From the NCBI GenBank assembly GCA_946480785.1, contig CAMLLD010000045.1:1-53183 (forward strand): DNA of 53,183 nucleotides, written 5' to 3'. Below, piece after piece: positions 34,217 through 43,327 of this stretch. Below the pieces are notes generated by a model. The model was not told where the DNA came from. It saw only the letters and a program-made list of their open reading frames with translations, and searched no databases. Made by a program: the position numbers and the translations under genes. Within the stretch, counting starts at the first letter, position 1, and each line of letters opens with the position of its first letter. Source of the stretch: an uncultured Blastocatellia bacterium (GTDB taxonomy: Bacteria; Acidobacteriota; Blastocatellia; Pyrinomonadales; Pyrinomonadaceae).

Positions 34217-34970
34217 AAACAATCTCCCTGGCTAGCTGTGAGTAAGCTTCGGCGCCTTTTGAGTGGGCGTCATAAGTGATAATTGGTTTGCCATAGCTTG
34301 GGGCTTCGGCAAGTCTGACGTTGCGCGGAATAACCGTCTGAAAAACCTGTAGGCCGTAAAAGTCGCGTAGGTCCGCAGCCACAGCGGCCGACAAGTTGGT
34401 GCGCTCGTCATACATCGTGAGGAGGAGGCCTTCGATCATTAAACCCGGGTTATGAAGGCGGCGGATCCGCGCGAGCGTGTCGAAGAGTTCAGTGACACCT
34501 TCGAGCGCGTAGTATTCACACTGAATCGGAACCAGCAGCGACTTCGCCGCCGTCAAGGCGTTGAGAGTTAAAAGCCCAAGCGACGGCGGACAGTCGATAA
34601 TGATGTATTCGTAATTCTGTTCTGCCGCCGTGAGGGCTCGTCGCAGGCGAAACTCCCGCTGTTCGACTTCTACCAGCTCGATCTCTGCGCCTGCCAGATC
34701 TTTGCTCGCGGGAATAACGGCTAGCGAAGGGATTGTCGTCGACGGTACCGTTATCGCGGTAACCGGCTCATCCAGAATAAGACTATGGTAGAGATTCTTG
34801 CGGAAGCTGCCGCGCTGAATTCCGATGCCAGAGGTGGCGTTTCCTTGCGGGTCTGCATCTACAAGGAGAACTTTGTGGCCCCAATTGGCTATAACCGCCG
34901 CCAAATTGACTGCCGTCGTAGTCTTTCCCACTCCGCCTTTCTGGTTTGCGACAGCGATTATTTTGGCCAT
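34167..34970 (-). CDS. parA: Chromosome-partitioning ATPase ParA (Soj)
   Basis: 267 residues. A deviant Walker A KGGVGKTT (11-18, with the signature lysine) and a Walker A' VDADPQGNATSGIG at about 38-51. The switch region IIDCPPSLGLLTLNAL follows. The protein drives origin segregation with ParB. Its last 16 codons overlap the start of parB by 50 bases, which is more than the usual few bases and suggests translational coupling. The upstream interval holds a parS site. Confidence 0.97.
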   Translation of the reverse strand: MAKIIAVANQKGGVGKTTTAVNLAAVIANWGHKVLLVDADPQGNATSGIGIQRGSFRKNLYHSLILDEPVTAITVPSTTIPSLAVIPASKDLAGAEIELVEVEQREFRLRRALTAAEQNYEYIIIDCPPSLGLLTLNALTAAKSLLVPIQCEYYALEGVTELFDTLARIRRLHNPGLMIEGLLLTMYDERTNLSAAVAADLRDFYGLQVFQTVIPRNVRLAEAPSYGKPIITYDAHSKGAEAYSQLAREIVYESKSTGSGSGGSAVV

Positions 34971-35048
34971 TTATCTCCGCGTAACCTAACACAGACTCCG
35001 TGAACGGGCTACACACTAAACCCGCTCACTCGTTTTATTGAGTGGCTA

Positions 35049-35064
35049 TGTTTCACGTGAAACG
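35049..35064. promoter_or_regulatory. parS site (TGTTTCACGTGAAACG)
   Basis: The sequence matches the near-universal parS palindrome TGTTTCACGTGAAACA at 15 of 16 positions. It lies between mnmG and parA, about 6.9 kb from dnaA, where ParB would load and spread. A short inverted repeat (CACTC 35027-35031 / GAGTG 35040-35044) lies next to it but lacks a U-tract. No second site was found by eye. Confidence 0.92.
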
Positions 35065-35076
35065 TCAGCAACTCCC

Positions 35077-36954
35077 CTAAATTGCCTTTTGTTGTAAGGA
35101 CAAGAACACGAGCAATGTCGACAGCGCTGCCGGGGTGAGTCCAGGAAGCCGCCGCGCTTCTCCAAACGTTTCCGGCCGCGCCCGATCGAGGCGCTCTACG
35201 ACCTCGTTCGAAAGTCCGCTAATTCCACCAAAGAACATGTCTCCCGGAATTTTCAGAGTATCGTGTTGGTATAGCTTGGCTACCGTCGCTTTCTGAGATT
35301 GCAAATAGCCGTCGTACAGGGAATCCGCCAACACGGAGTTCAGGTCCGACTCGCTTATAGGCTTCAACTCGCCAGGCAACAGCGACATTACTAAATCTGT
35401 GGTTACGCGGGGCCGCTTCGCGAGTTGAGCCAGCGAAATCGTGTCGCCGAGGTCAGATCCGAGCAGGGCGCTTACCGCCGCGTGTTGCGCGTCCGAACGA
35501 CGGAGACGCGTTTCATTGAGCGCTGTTCGCAATCGCGCGAGCCGCGCCTGTCGAGCGTTGAAACGCTCCCAATCGGAATCGCCGACCAGTCCCAATTCCC
35601 TACCATACCGTTCTAGCCTTTCGTCTGCGTTGTCGTAACGCAGCGCCAAGCGGTACTCCGCTCGCGACGTAAAAATTCGGTATGGTTCATCCACGCCTTG
35701 TTTGATTAAATCCTCGATAAGAACGCCAATATACGATTCCTCGCGCCGAAGCCGAATCGACCGGCGCTGCTGCGTGTAGAGCGCAGCGTTTATCCCCGCC
35801 ATGAGTCCCTGACACGCGGCCTCCTCATAACCCGTTGTACCGTTGATCTGGCCGGCATGAAATAGCCCGGGCAAACGACCCGTTTGCAGATCCGGACCAA
35901 GCTCTCGCGGATCGACAAAGTCATACTCGATTGCATAGCCCGGCCGGATCACGCGAGCTTCGTCTAGCCCGGGTATCATCCTCACGAGATCTTGCTGTAA
36001 CTCAGCCGGCAGCGAAGTCGAAAAGCCATTTAAATAGACTTCATTCGTGTCGTGCCCTTCCGGTTCGAGGAAGAGTTGATGCCGCGACTTATCCGAAAAC
36101 TTAACGACCTTGTCTTCAATCGAAGGGCAATAACGCGGGCCGACGCCTTTGATTGTTCCGGAGTATAGCGGTGACTCCGTCAGATTCTGCCGGATCGAGT
36201 CGTGGACTTCCGGCGTCGTGTAGCCGATATAACAATTGATCTGTTTCTGCTCGACACGATCGGTGGCGAAGGAAAACGGCACCGGAACCTTGTCCCCCGG
36301 CTGTGGTTCGAACGCTTCCCAATCGATAGTTCGACCGTCGAGCCTTGGAGGCGTGCCAGTCTTCAATCGACCCACGGGAAATCCGAGCCGCTTGAGGGCC
36401 TCGGACAATTCAACCGCCGCAGGTTCCCCTGCACGTCCACCGCGATACGTGCGGCGGCCCGTATGTATCAGTCCATTCAGGAATGTGCCTGTGGCAACGA
36501 CAACGGCGTTCGCCCCAAAACGTCGTCCATCCTCAAGCTCGACTCCCGCGAGCTTCCCATGATCCAGCACGAAGTCGACCACTTTCCCCTGACGCAAATG
36601 GAGATTGGATATGACCTCGAGCGTTCGGCGCATCTCGCTGCGATAGCGCGAACGATCAGCCTGCGCGCGCGGCGACTGCACAGCGGGCCCGCGCGAACGA
36701 TTCAACAAACGAAACTGAATTCCGGTGCGATCGATCACCCGACCCATGATGCCGCCGAGCGCGTCGATCTCACGCACGAGATGTCCCTTGGCGATGCCGC
36801 CGATGGCCGGGTTACATGACATCTGGCCGACGAGATCCAGATTGAGAGTGATGAGACCGGTTTCAGCGCCTAGACGCGCGGCGGCTGAGGCCGCCTCGCA
36901 CCCAGCGTGGCCGGCGCCAATCACAATCACATCGAACCGTTCATCAAACGACAT
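35077..36954 (-). CDS. mnmG: tRNA uridine-5-carboxymethylaminomethyl modification enzyme MnmG (GidA)
   Basis: 625 residues from the ATG at 36954 (MSFDERFDVIVIGAG); the frame has another start 6 codons earlier but it would overlap mnmE. FAD motif GAGHAGCEAASAAARLG near the start, the GidA signatures GQMSCNPAIGGIAKGHLVREID and GMCHAGQINGTTGYEEA-type sequence (seen here as GLFHAGQINGTTGYEEAACQG). The C-terminal helical domain is present. With MnmE it makes cmnm5U34 in tRNA. It lies downstream of mnmE, whose stop is 2 bases from this ATG. Confidence 0.96.
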   Translation of the reverse strand: MSFDERFDVIVIGAGHAGCEAASAAARLGAETGLITLNLDLVGQMSCNPAIGGIAKGHLVREIDALGGIMGRVIDRTGIQFRLLNRSRGPAVQSPRAQADRSRYRSEMRRTLEVISNLHLRQGKVVDFVLDHGKLAGVELEDGRRFGANAVVVATGTFLNGLIHTGRRTYRGGRAGEPAAVELSEALKRLGFPVGRLKTGTPPRLDGRTIDWEAFEPQPGDKVPVPFSFATDRVEQKQINCYIGYTTPEVHDSIRQNLTESPLYSGTIKGVGPRYCPSIEDKVVKFSDKSRHQLFLEPEGHDTNEVYLNGFSTSLPAELQQDLVRMIPGLDEARVIRPGYAIEYDFVDPRELGPDLQTGRLPGLFHAGQINGTTGYEEAACQGLMAGINAALYTQQRRSIRLRREESYIGVLIEDLIKQGVDEPYRIFTSRAEYRLALRYDNADERLERYGRELGLVGDSDWERFNARQARLARLRTALNETRLRRSDAQHAAVSALLGSDLGDTISLAQLAKRPRVTTDLVMSLLPGELKPISESDLNSVLADSLYDGYLQSQKATVAKLYQHDTLKIPGDMFFGGISGLSNEVVERLDRARPETFGEARRLPGLTPAALSTLLVFLSLQQKAI

Positions 36955-36956
36955 CA

Positions 36957-38300
36957 CTACTTCCCAATACAAAACGTCGCGAAGATTTCCGACAGTATAT
37001 CCTCAGTCGTCGTCTCGCCGGTGATCTGGCCCAACAACTTCAACGCATTGTGCAGCGGGGCCAACACCAACTCTTCACTGTGACGATCACGAAAGCACTC
37101 GGACGCGGTCCTTAGTTCTCGACTAGCATTGCAAAGTAGATCGTAATGCCGCGCATTTGTGATCAATAAACTTCCGTCTTCAGTTCCGGTGCTGTTCAAC
37201 TTCGCGACGATCGCGTCATGAAGAGCAGAGAGACCAGCGCCGGTTCGTGCCGATACATTAATCGCGTCAACGTCGGGAGCACAACGAGCCAGCGGCTCAA
37301 AACCCGGTAAGTCAGACTTGTTCATTACCACGATGCGCTGCGCATCGCCAGTGCGTTGTAAGAGCTCACAGTCCTCTGGTCCAACTTTGCTCGAACCATC
37401 AAGCACCAACAGCACCAGATCCGCATCACCCATCGCGCGATGTGTTCGTTCAATTCCAAGCGTTTCGACATCGTCAGTTGTCTCGCGCAATCCGGCAGTA
37501 TCGGTGAGCAGGACCGGCACGCCACCGATGTCGATTGCCTCTGACAAGGTGTCTCTGGTCGTGCCTGGAACGTCAGTAACAATCGCTCGCTCATTCCGTA
37601 CTAAGCTATTGAAAAGACTGGACTTACCTACGTTCGGGCGACCTGCAATCGCCACTCGCGCACCGTCCCGCAGCAAACGTCCCGCACTGTAACTCTCACT
37701 CAAACGATCGACGCCCGCAATAACCGAATCCAGTGTCTCCTCGATCTTATTCACCTGCACCAAAGGAAGATCATCCTCAACGAACTCCAGCGCCGACTCA
37801 AGCAACACGATCACTTCGATCAGTTTCTCTTTGAACGGATCGAGCGCGTGCGACAATTCTCCGTTCAACTGTCGTGATGCTTGCTTCACGGCGGCGTCAG
37901 TCTGCGCTGCGATCAGATCGCGAATCGCTTCCGCTTGCGCGAGATTGATCTTTCCGTTACTCAACGCGCGCAACGTGAACTCACCTGGACCAGCGAGCAC
38001 CGCTCCCAATTCGAGCGTCGCGTCGATGATGCGACGCACGATCGCCGGCGATCCATGACAACTGATCTCGACGACGTCTTCACCGGTCAACGAGTGCGGC
38101 GCAGGAAACGAAGTAAGCAGCACCTGATCCAACACTTCATTCCCAGCCCTTAACGTCAAGAGCGTTGCGTGACGTGGCTCAAACGAATCGACGCGCGCCA
38201 ACTCCTGCGCGATTGCGATCGCTCGTGGTCCACTCATACGAACGACGGCAAGAGCGCCGCGGCCCCTCGGAGTGGATAGTGCAACGACAGTACTCATCAC
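36957..38300 (-). CDS. mnmE: tRNA modification GTPase MnmE (TrmE)
   Basis: 447 residues. An N-terminal folate-binding domain (VVALSTPRGRGALAVVRMSG), a central helical region, and an inserted G domain with G1 GRPNVGKS (about 217-224), the DxxG of LLTDTAGLRETTD and the NKSD-type motif VVMNKSDLPG. The C-terminal CIGK motif, with the catalytic cysteine region, is the very end. A dimer with MnmG acts on wobble uridines in tRNA. The first two codons are both ATG, so the start may be 3 bases further in. The order mnmE-mnmG-parA-parB is classic near origins. Confidence 0.96.
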   Translation of the reverse strand: MMSTVVALSTPRGRGALAVVRMSGPRAIAIAQELARVDSFEPRHATLLTLRAGNEVLDQVLLTSFPAPHSLTGEDVVEISCHGSPAIVRRIIDATLELGAVLAGPGEFTLRALSNGKINLAQAEAIRDLIAAQTDAAVKQASRQLNGELSHALDPFKEKLIEVIVLLESALEFVEDDLPLVQVNKIEETLDSVIAGVDRLSESYSAGRLLRDGARVAIAGRPNVGKSSLFNSLVRNERAIVTDVPGTTRDTLSEAIDIGGVPVLLTDTAGLRETTDDVETLGIERTHRAMGDADLVLLVLDGSSKVGPEDCELLQRTGDAQRIVVMNKSDLPGFEPLARCAPDVDAINVSARTGAGLSALHDAIVAKLNSTGTEDGSLLITNARHYDLLCNASRELRTASECFRDRHSEELVLAPLHNALKLLGQITGETTTEDILSEIFATFCIGK

Positions 38301-38343
38301 AAATTGTAGGGGAGCAAAACTGCGAGCTGGTGGGTCGGCTCTT

Positions 38344-38817
38344 TTAAGAATTCTTGGGCGAAGAACTCTTGCGAACGATTCTCAACTTGCGATCCGAACC
38401 TTCACCAATCGACTCGGTGGACAGGTCCGGACTATCAGCCAACGTCAAATGAATAATGCGACGCTCGTTCGCACTCATCGGCTCAAACGTAAACGCCATA
38501 CCGGTTTGGCGCACGCGATTCGCAGCCAGATTCGCCATCGCCTGGAGTTCCGCCTCACGCGTGGCGCGAAAGCCATTGACGTCACAGACCAGGCGTTCAC
38601 CTGGGCCAAGACCGCGGCCGAACACCTGGTTGATCAAATGCTGCAACGCCTCGAGCAGCTCTCCGGTTTGCGCTTGCAGCAGCTCGGAATCTTTGCCTTC
38701 AATGTCCAGTACTTCGCCGGCGACACCTTGCTTAACTGAAACACGCAATTGCAGACCGGTCGTGTCGAACACGTCCTCGAGATACTGAGCTGCCTGTTGC
38801 GAAACTTCCGTCATCAC
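38344..38817 (-). CDS. khpB: RNA-binding protein KhpB (Jag), KH and R3H domains
   Basis: 157 residues. Residues about 1-70 are a type-II KH-like domain (LQLRVSVKQGVAGEVLDIEG, ALQHLINQVFGRG). Residues 90-145 are an R3H domain (FRATREAELQAMANLAANRV, the arginine/histidine pattern SANERRIIHLTLAD). The N-terminal Jag_N domain of some family members is missing. It is a cytoplasmic RNA chaperone partner of KhpA and typically sits between yidC and mnmE, as here. Confidence 0.93.
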   Translation of the reverse strand: MMTEVSQQAAQYLEDVFDTTGLQLRVSVKQGVAGEVLDIEGKDSELLQAQTGELLEALQHLINQVFGRGLGPGERLVCDVNGFRATREAELQAMANLAANRVRQTGMAFTFEPMSANERRIIHLTLADSPDLSTESIGEGSDRKLRIVRKSSSPKNS

Positions 38818-38826
38818 TCTCGATCC

Positions 38827-40674
38827 TCACGTACGCGCGGTCGCGGAATCAACCTGCTTCTTTCGCGGCGGCGGCGGTTTCTTCGCCGGCGGCGTCTCTA
38901 CCTTGTCATCTTCCGACTTGGTCCAATGGTTGATCAGAAACTGCTGCGCAAACCCAACGATATTGCCCACCAGCCAGTACAAAACCAAACCCGACGGCGC
39001 GCTCCACAAGATATAAAGCATGAAGAGCGGCATGCCGACCGCCATCATTTTTCTTTGCACGGGATCCGCAGACGGCGCCGGGGTCACCAATTGTAGCACC
39101 ACCATCGTGCCCGTCATCAGAATCGGCAGCATGTGAATCATGTACGGCTCGGCGGCCGACAGATCGGGAATCCACAGGAAGCTCGCTTGGCGAAAGTCGA
39201 GCGAGATCGTGATTGCGCGATACAGCGCAAACAGGAAAGGCATCTGAATGAGCAACGGCAAACAGCCGCCGAGCGGATTGCCTTCCCGCATCAGGCGCAG
39301 TTGCTCCATCTGCAGTTCTTTCAGACGCGGATCGCTCTGCTTCAGCCCTTTGATCTTTTCCTGAATCTCCTTCATGCGCGGCGCGAGGGCTTGCGCCTTC
39401 TTCATCGCTTTCGAAGAGCGCCACTTCAACGGAAAGAAGAGAGAGTAAATGACGATCGTAAAGAGAATGATCGCCAAACCGTAACTGCTGGTCAGTTCGT
39501 AAAGAAAAGTGATCGCTTGCAGGATCGGAATCGCGATCGGCCGCGAAATCCAACCCAGATAACCGTAGTCAATCAGACCATCGAGATCGATCGGACGATT
39601 AATGCCCGCGCTAATCTCCTTACTCGCATTTGTGAGTAAGTAATGATCCTTTGGTCCAGCATAGACCATCGTGCGCGAGCCGTCCGAAGGCAGGGGCATC
39701 AACGCGGTAATCAAATATCGTTTCTCTGCGGCGCCGCCGTTGGTCGGCTTGTACTCGTAAGCAACGGTGCGATACTCGAGACCGGTCATTTTCTCGGGTG
39801 GAATCGCCACCATCGCAAAGTACGTGTCCGCGACGCCTGCCCAATCGACTGCGCCATTCAGCACCAGGTGATCCGGACCGCTCTTGTTGGTATTGATAGA
39901 CGCCGCTGTGTGACGTTCGAGCTTGTCACCCGCGTAAGCAACTCCCTCCGGAGCTACAGAATAAAACGTGTGATGATTGACGCCCTGGTCACCAATACTC
40001 GGCCCGATCGTCACCTTCACTTGCGGCACGAACGCATCACCACGTTTCACTGAAAGCGAAAGATCCGTCTCATATTTCTCGGCGTCGAAAGCGATCGTCT
40101 TTCTGACCTGAAGTCCGTTTGCATCTTCGAGCACGAAAGTGATCTGCTTCTTCTCGCTCGCGCCGAGATTCAGGTCCACATCGCCCGTAGCGTCGACGCC
40201 TTCGACTCGATAAGTCGACGAGGCGAGCACCGAGTCGAGCGCGGGATCGCCAGTCTGCAGTTGAAAAGGCACTTGCCGCGGTTGACGGTTCAGCCCTTCG
40301 GGCGAGATCAGTTGGAGCGGGATCCGCTCGCTCTTCTTACCCGCAACTGAATAGATCTCAGTGTTGCTGTACCTGTTTTTCTTAATGATCCAACTGATCG
40401 GTTCGGCGCCGCGCGTATCAAACTTCACCTCGTACAGATCTGTCCTGACGGTGATCGTTCGTTGCGGAGCCTGATTGATGGCCGTGCTCGGCGTCGATGT
40501 CGAAGGCGAAGAATTTGCCACCGGCGCTTGTTGCGACGCAGTTGGAGCCGCAGTCGGCGAAGGCGTAGCAGCCGCTCCTTGTTGTGGATTCTTGGGAGCG
40601 GGATAAAGAAACGTCCACAGAAACAAAATGGCTGAGGAGAGTATTAGCGCGAGTAGAAGTCGTCGTTGTTGCAT
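38827..40674 (-). CDS. yidC: Membrane protein insertase YidC
   Basis: 615 residues. An N-terminal helix (LLLALILSSAILFLWTFLYP, about 5-24), a low-complexity Ala/Pro/Ser/Thr linker, and a large periplasmic beta-sandwich. The C-terminal insertase core starts near residue 360 with IAIPILQAITFLYELTSSYG and includes the positively charged cytosolic loop and GGCLPLLIQMPFLFALYRAI. The C-terminal tail is Lys/Pro-rich, as in many Gram-negative YidC proteins. It lies between khpB and yidD in the conserved rpmH cluster. Confidence 0.96.
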   Translation of the reverse strand: MQQRRLLLALILSSAILFLWTFLYPAPKNPQQGAAATPSPTAAPTASQQAPVANSSPSTSTPSTAINQAPQRTITVRTDLYEVKFDTRGAEPISWIIKKNRYSNTEIYSVAGKKSERIPLQLISPEGLNRQPRQVPFQLQTGDPALDSVLASSTYRVEGVDATGDVDLNLGASEKKQITFVLEDANGLQVRKTIAFDAEKYETDLSLSVKRGDAFVPQVKVTIGPSIGDQGVNHHTFYSVAPEGVAYAGDKLERHTAASINTNKSGPDHLVLNGAVDWAGVADTYFAMVAIPPEKMTGLEYRTVAYEYKPTNGGAAEKRYLITALMPLPSDGSRTMVYAGPKDHYLLTNASKEISAGINRPIDLDGLIDYGYLGWISRPIAIPILQAITFLYELTSSYGLAIILFTIVIYSLFFPLKWRSSKAMKKAQALAPRMKEIQEKIKGLKQSDPRLKELQMEQLRLMREGNPLGGCLPLLIQMPFLFALYRAITISLDFRQASFLWIPDLSAAEPYMIHMLPILMTGTMVVLQLVTPAPSADPVQRKMMAVGMPLFMLYILWSAPSGLVLYWLVGNIVGFAQQFLINHWTKSEDDKVETPPAKKPPPPRKKQVDSATART

Positions 40675-40698
40675 TTGGTGGTAGTCGTAACTAACCGG

Positions 40699-40908
40699 CT
40701 ACTTAACCGGATCGTAGCCTCCGGGATTGAAGGGATGGCAACGAAGCAGTCGCCGGATAGCCAACACAGTTCCCCGCGCAGCGCCATACCGGGAAATCGC
40801 GTCAACCGCATATTCAGAACACGTGGGAACGAATCTACACGAGGGAGGTAGCAGTGGTGATATCGCCAGCTTATAAACTTTAAGAAATGAAATCAGAACC
40901 CGCTTCAC
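40699..40908 (-). CDS. yidD: Membrane protein insertion efficiency factor YidD
   Basis: 69 residues. The YidD signature is complete: [20 protein letters not shown] at the N-terminus, then [18 protein letters not shown], and [17 protein letters not shown] at the C-terminus. It is a small cytoplasmic, membrane-associated helper of YidC. Located between rnpA (15 bases away) and yidC, the standard order. Confidence 0.95.
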   Translation of the reverse strand: MKRVLISFLKVYKLAISPLLPPSCRFVPTCSEYAVDAISRYGAARGTVLAIRRLLRCHPFNPGGYDPVK

Positions 40909-40923
40909 ACAACCATCACTTAC

Positions 40924-41280
40924 CTAAATCGGTTCCCGCTGTTCCAGTCTGCCAACCTTCTCAATGATTCCCTCTAACTCCTGCCGCGGCGCATTCATCT
41001 TTTGACTGAGCACTGCCGGCTTCGCGTTCAAAACCCAATCGTAATTCTTCGTCAGCGCACTTAAAGACGGTTCATTCGATCGAAAAGTTTCTCGCAGTAG
41101 GCGTTTCGCTCGATTTCGCTGTACGGCTTTACCGAGCGCCTTCTTTGATGCAGTTACACCCAGGCGATGATTCGTTGCGTCGTTCTCGATCACGAACACG
41201 GTGATGAATACGCCGTCGTACCTTTTGCCGTTCTTGTAGACGTGCTGAAATTCTCCCGAGTCTCGCAAGTTCTTCCGCAT
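40924..41280 (-). CDS. rnpA: Ribonuclease P protein component
   Basis: 118 residues. The RNase P protein signature RNRAKRLLRETFR (about 55-67) is clear, with RLGVTASKKALGKAVQ before it and LRDSGEFQHVYKNGKRYDG at the N-terminus. It is the basic partner of the RNase P RNA in tRNA 5' processing. Its start is 22 bases downstream of the rpmH stop; the two are usually transcribed together from the rpmH promoter. Confidence 0.95.
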   Translation of the reverse strand: MRKNLRDSGEFQHVYKNGKRYDGVFITVFVIENDATNHRLGVTASKKALGKAVQRNRAKRLLRETFRSNEPSLSALTKNYDWVLNAKPAVLSQKMNAPRQELEGIIEKVGRLEQREPI

Positions 41281-41302
41281 GCATAACGACGCAACACCGA
41301 TC

Positions 41303-41449
41303 TCAGTAATGTGCCGGAGTCAGCCGCTTACGACCTTTCGCACGTCGTCTCTTCAGGACGAGGCGGCCGTTCTTGCTGGCCATGCGCGCGCGAAAACCGT
41401 GGGTCTTCGCCCGGCGTCTGTTGTTTGGTTGAAAAGTGCGCTTCGACAT
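41303..41449 (-). CDS. rpmH: 50S ribosomal protein L34
   Basis: 48 residues. The sequence is a standard L34: [20 protein letters not shown] then [20 protein letters not shown], with a short tail LTPAHY. It is extremely basic. GGAGGAG lies about 11 bases before the ATG. It is the first gene of the minus-strand rpmH-rnpA-yidD-yidC-khpB-mnmE cluster and lies about 460 bases from the dnaA start. Confidence 0.97.
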   Translation of the reverse strand: MSKRTFQPNNRRRAKTHGFRARMASKNGRLVLKRRRAKGRKRLTPAHY

Positions 41450-41481
41450 AGTGATGAATCTCCTCCAAAACGAAAACGCTA

Positions 41482-41510
41482 AGACTAATCGTGGTCAGGA
41501 GTTATGTCAA
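41482..41510 (-). promoter_or_regulatory. Likely promoter of rpmH (TTGACA-17-TAGTCT)
   Basis: On the minus strand a consensus -35 TTGACA (complement of 41505-41510), a 17-base spacer and a -10-like TAGTCT (41482-41487) lie about 33 bases upstream of the rpmH ATG. Spacing is ideal; the -10 box matches at 3 of 6 positions. Confidence 0.55.
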
Positions 41511-41686
41511 GAAAACGACAGGCTTTTCGAAGTCGACAAGCGGGCCTCTGTACGCGAACGATACCCTCCAGGAGGCTCGTTGAATTTTGTTGAACTGGTC
41601 CTGTTTTATTCATTTGGAGCGCCTTGATCGATTCGAAAGTTCTATGTTAGTCTCCGCTGTCTTTGCGGACGACTACCCGTAAACAG

Positions 41687-41715
41687 TTGATTTCACAAGA
41701 CTTTAAAGCTTTACT
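41687..41715 (+). promoter_or_regulatory. Possible dnaA promoter (TTGATT-17-TTTACT)
   Basis: TTGATT (41687-41692) and TTTACT (41710-41715) with a 17-base spacer match the -35 and -10 consensus at four positions each. The DnaA boxes start 16 bases later, a layout suited to autoregulation by DnaA. Low certainty. Confidence 0.3.
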
Positions 41716-41730
41716 TTAAGCCACAGGACT

Positions 41731-41763
41731 TTTTCCACTAGCTGTGGAAAACGTTGTGGAAAT
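41731..41763. promoter_or_regulatory. DnaA box cluster upstream of dnaA
   Basis: Three sites: TTTTCCACT at 41731-41739 (plus), TGTGGAAAA at 41743-41751 (minus box TTTTCCACA) and TGTGGAAAT at 41755-41763 (minus box ATTTCCACA). They fit the local box TTTTCCACA, which is repeated in the dnaA-dnaN gap. Confidence 0.75.
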
Positions 41764-41911
41764 CTTTTCGGGACGTCCATACGACAAGCGGGCGAGGAGT
41801 TTTGGGACCGGGTTCAGGGATAGGTCTGCGGGCGGCTCTGCTGTCGTGCGGCGTACTATTCTGTTGCGCAGGCTTTTTGGTCGGGGCTGGGTTTCCCTTC
41901 ACGTTTTTTCG

Positions 41912-43327
41912 ATGAACACTTCTGTTGAGAGCAATGTTTGGGGCCGCATACTTCATTCCCTTCAGGGCAGATTAAATCAGCAAGCTTTAGAAACCTGGTT
42001 TCGACCGATTCAGTTTGAGCGGCTCGACAACTCGCAGCAGGTGCTTCATCTCCGCGCCCCGAACCAGATTGTTCGCGATTGGGTTATCAGCAACTATGCC
42101 GATGCCCTCGACGAGTCATTGAGCGAACAATGTCTTACGGGTTACTCTGTAGGTTGGGTCATCGGAAAAGTTTCTCCGCCGATTTCAGAATCAGTAACGG
42201 TTTCCGAACCTCAGACGCCTGGTGACGGAGCGCTCGGGATGGCTGTTGCGCCGGCTCTCGAAATTACGAGTGCTGTTAGTTCGACTTCACTAGCTGCTCC
42301 CTTCGAGCCCTCGCTAAGTTCCAAATACACGTACGAGAGTTTTGTTGTTGGCTCGTGTAATCAGTTTGCGCACGCAGCGTCGCTCGCGGTTGCTGAGGCG
42401 CCGGGACGAACGTACAACCCGCTCTATCTTTACGGCGGTGTGGGTCTGGGCAAGACTCACCTGATGCACGCGTGTGGTCACGCCATCAAGTCACGCAATC
42501 AACATCTCAAACTTTGCTACATCTCGTCGGAACGGTTCATGAACGACTTGATCAATGCGATTCGTTACGACAAGACGCAGAGCTTTCGCGAAAAGTATCG
42601 CTCGGTCGACGTCCTGCTGATCGACGACGTGCAGTTCATGGCGGGAAAAGAGCGAACGCAGGAGGAATTTTTCCACACTTTCAATGCGCTTTACGATCAG
42701 CAAAAACAGATCGTGATTAGTTCTGATTGTCCGCCGCGGGAAATACCAACGCTCGAGGAGCGTCTGCATTCGCGTTTCGAGTGGGGCTTGATCGCCGACA
42801 TAGAGCCGCCGGACCTGGAAACGAAGATCGCGATTCTGAAACGCAAAGGCGATTTGATCGGCGTCGCGATTCCCGATGACGTCGCGATTTTTATCGCCGG
42901 TCGAGTAAAGAGTAATATCCGCGAGCTCGAAGGATCGCTGGTCCGTTTGATTGCGATCTCTTCACTGCGCGGCGAGCCGATTTCGAAGACTCTGGCCCAG
43001 GACGCGATTCGCAATATCGCAAAGGAAGATGAAGCCGGTGTAATTACGATTCAACAGATTCAGAAGCTCGTGGCTTCAACGTACAAGCTCACGATCGACG
43101 AGTTAGTTTCGAAGAACAACGCGCGAAATATTTCTCATCCGCGGCAAGTGGCGATGTATCTCTGCAAGCACTTAACGAAGCACAGCTATCCGGAGATCGG
43201 TCGGGCGTTCGGCGGCAAACATCACACGACTGTGATTCATTCTGTGGAAAAAATCGAAGCGCTCGTAGGCACGGATTCAACGCTTCAGCGCCTGATTTCT
43301 GAACTTTCGGAGTCGTTGCAGAAATAG
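41912..43327 (+). CDS. dnaA: Chromosomal replication initiator DnaA
   Basis: 471 residues from the ATG at 41912. Domain I is at the N-terminus (WGRILHSLQGRLNQQALETW). The AAA+ domain has Walker A GGVGLGKT (about 175-182), Walker B VLLIDDVQFMAGK and the arginine-finger region. The DNA-binding domain IV carries the signature RQVAMYLCKHLTKHSYPEIG and FGGKHHTTVIHS. The frame continues 56 codons upstream but has no DnaA similarity. Start support is by homology only, as no clear Shine-Dalgarno is present. It opens and loads helicase at the origin that flanks it. Confidence 0.97.
   Translation: MNTSVESNVWGRILHSLQGRLNQQALETWFRPIQFERLDNSQQVLHLRAPNQIVRDWVISNYADALDESLSEQCLTGYSVGWVIGKVSPPISESVTVSEPQTPGDGALGMAVAPALEITSAVSSTSLAAPFEPSLSSKYTYESFVVGSCNQFAHAASLAVAEAPGRTYNPLYLYGGVGLGKTHLMHACGHAIKSRNQHLKLCYISSERFMNDLINAIRYDKTQSFREKYRSVDVLLIDDVQFMAGKERTQEEFFHTFNALYDQQKQIVISSDCPPREIPTLEERLHSRFEWGLIADIEPPDLETKIAILKRKGDLIGVAIPDDVAIFIAGRVKSNIRELEGSLVRLIAISSLRGEPISKTLAQDAIRNIAKEDEAGVITIQQIQKLVASTYKLTIDELVSKNNARNISHPRQVAMYLCKHLTKHSYPEIGRAFGGKHHTTVIHSVEKIEALVGTDSTLQRLISELSESLQK

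Larger units (their letters stand above)
41511..41911. other. Intergenic rpmH-dnaA region, first half of the origin
   Basis: About 400 bases without a recognisable gene. It contains the candidate dnaA promoter, three DnaA-box-like sites, and the 168-base leader before the dnaA ATG, where no Shine-Dalgarno is obvious. An open frame covers the leader but has no family similarity. Together with the dnaA-dnaN interval it forms a two-part origin, as in Bacillus. Confidence 0.6.

Noticed and set aside
41744..41911. In-frame N-terminal extension of dnaA
   Set aside because: 56 codons with no DnaA similarity that run through the DnaA boxes; the ATG at 41912 aligns with domain I.
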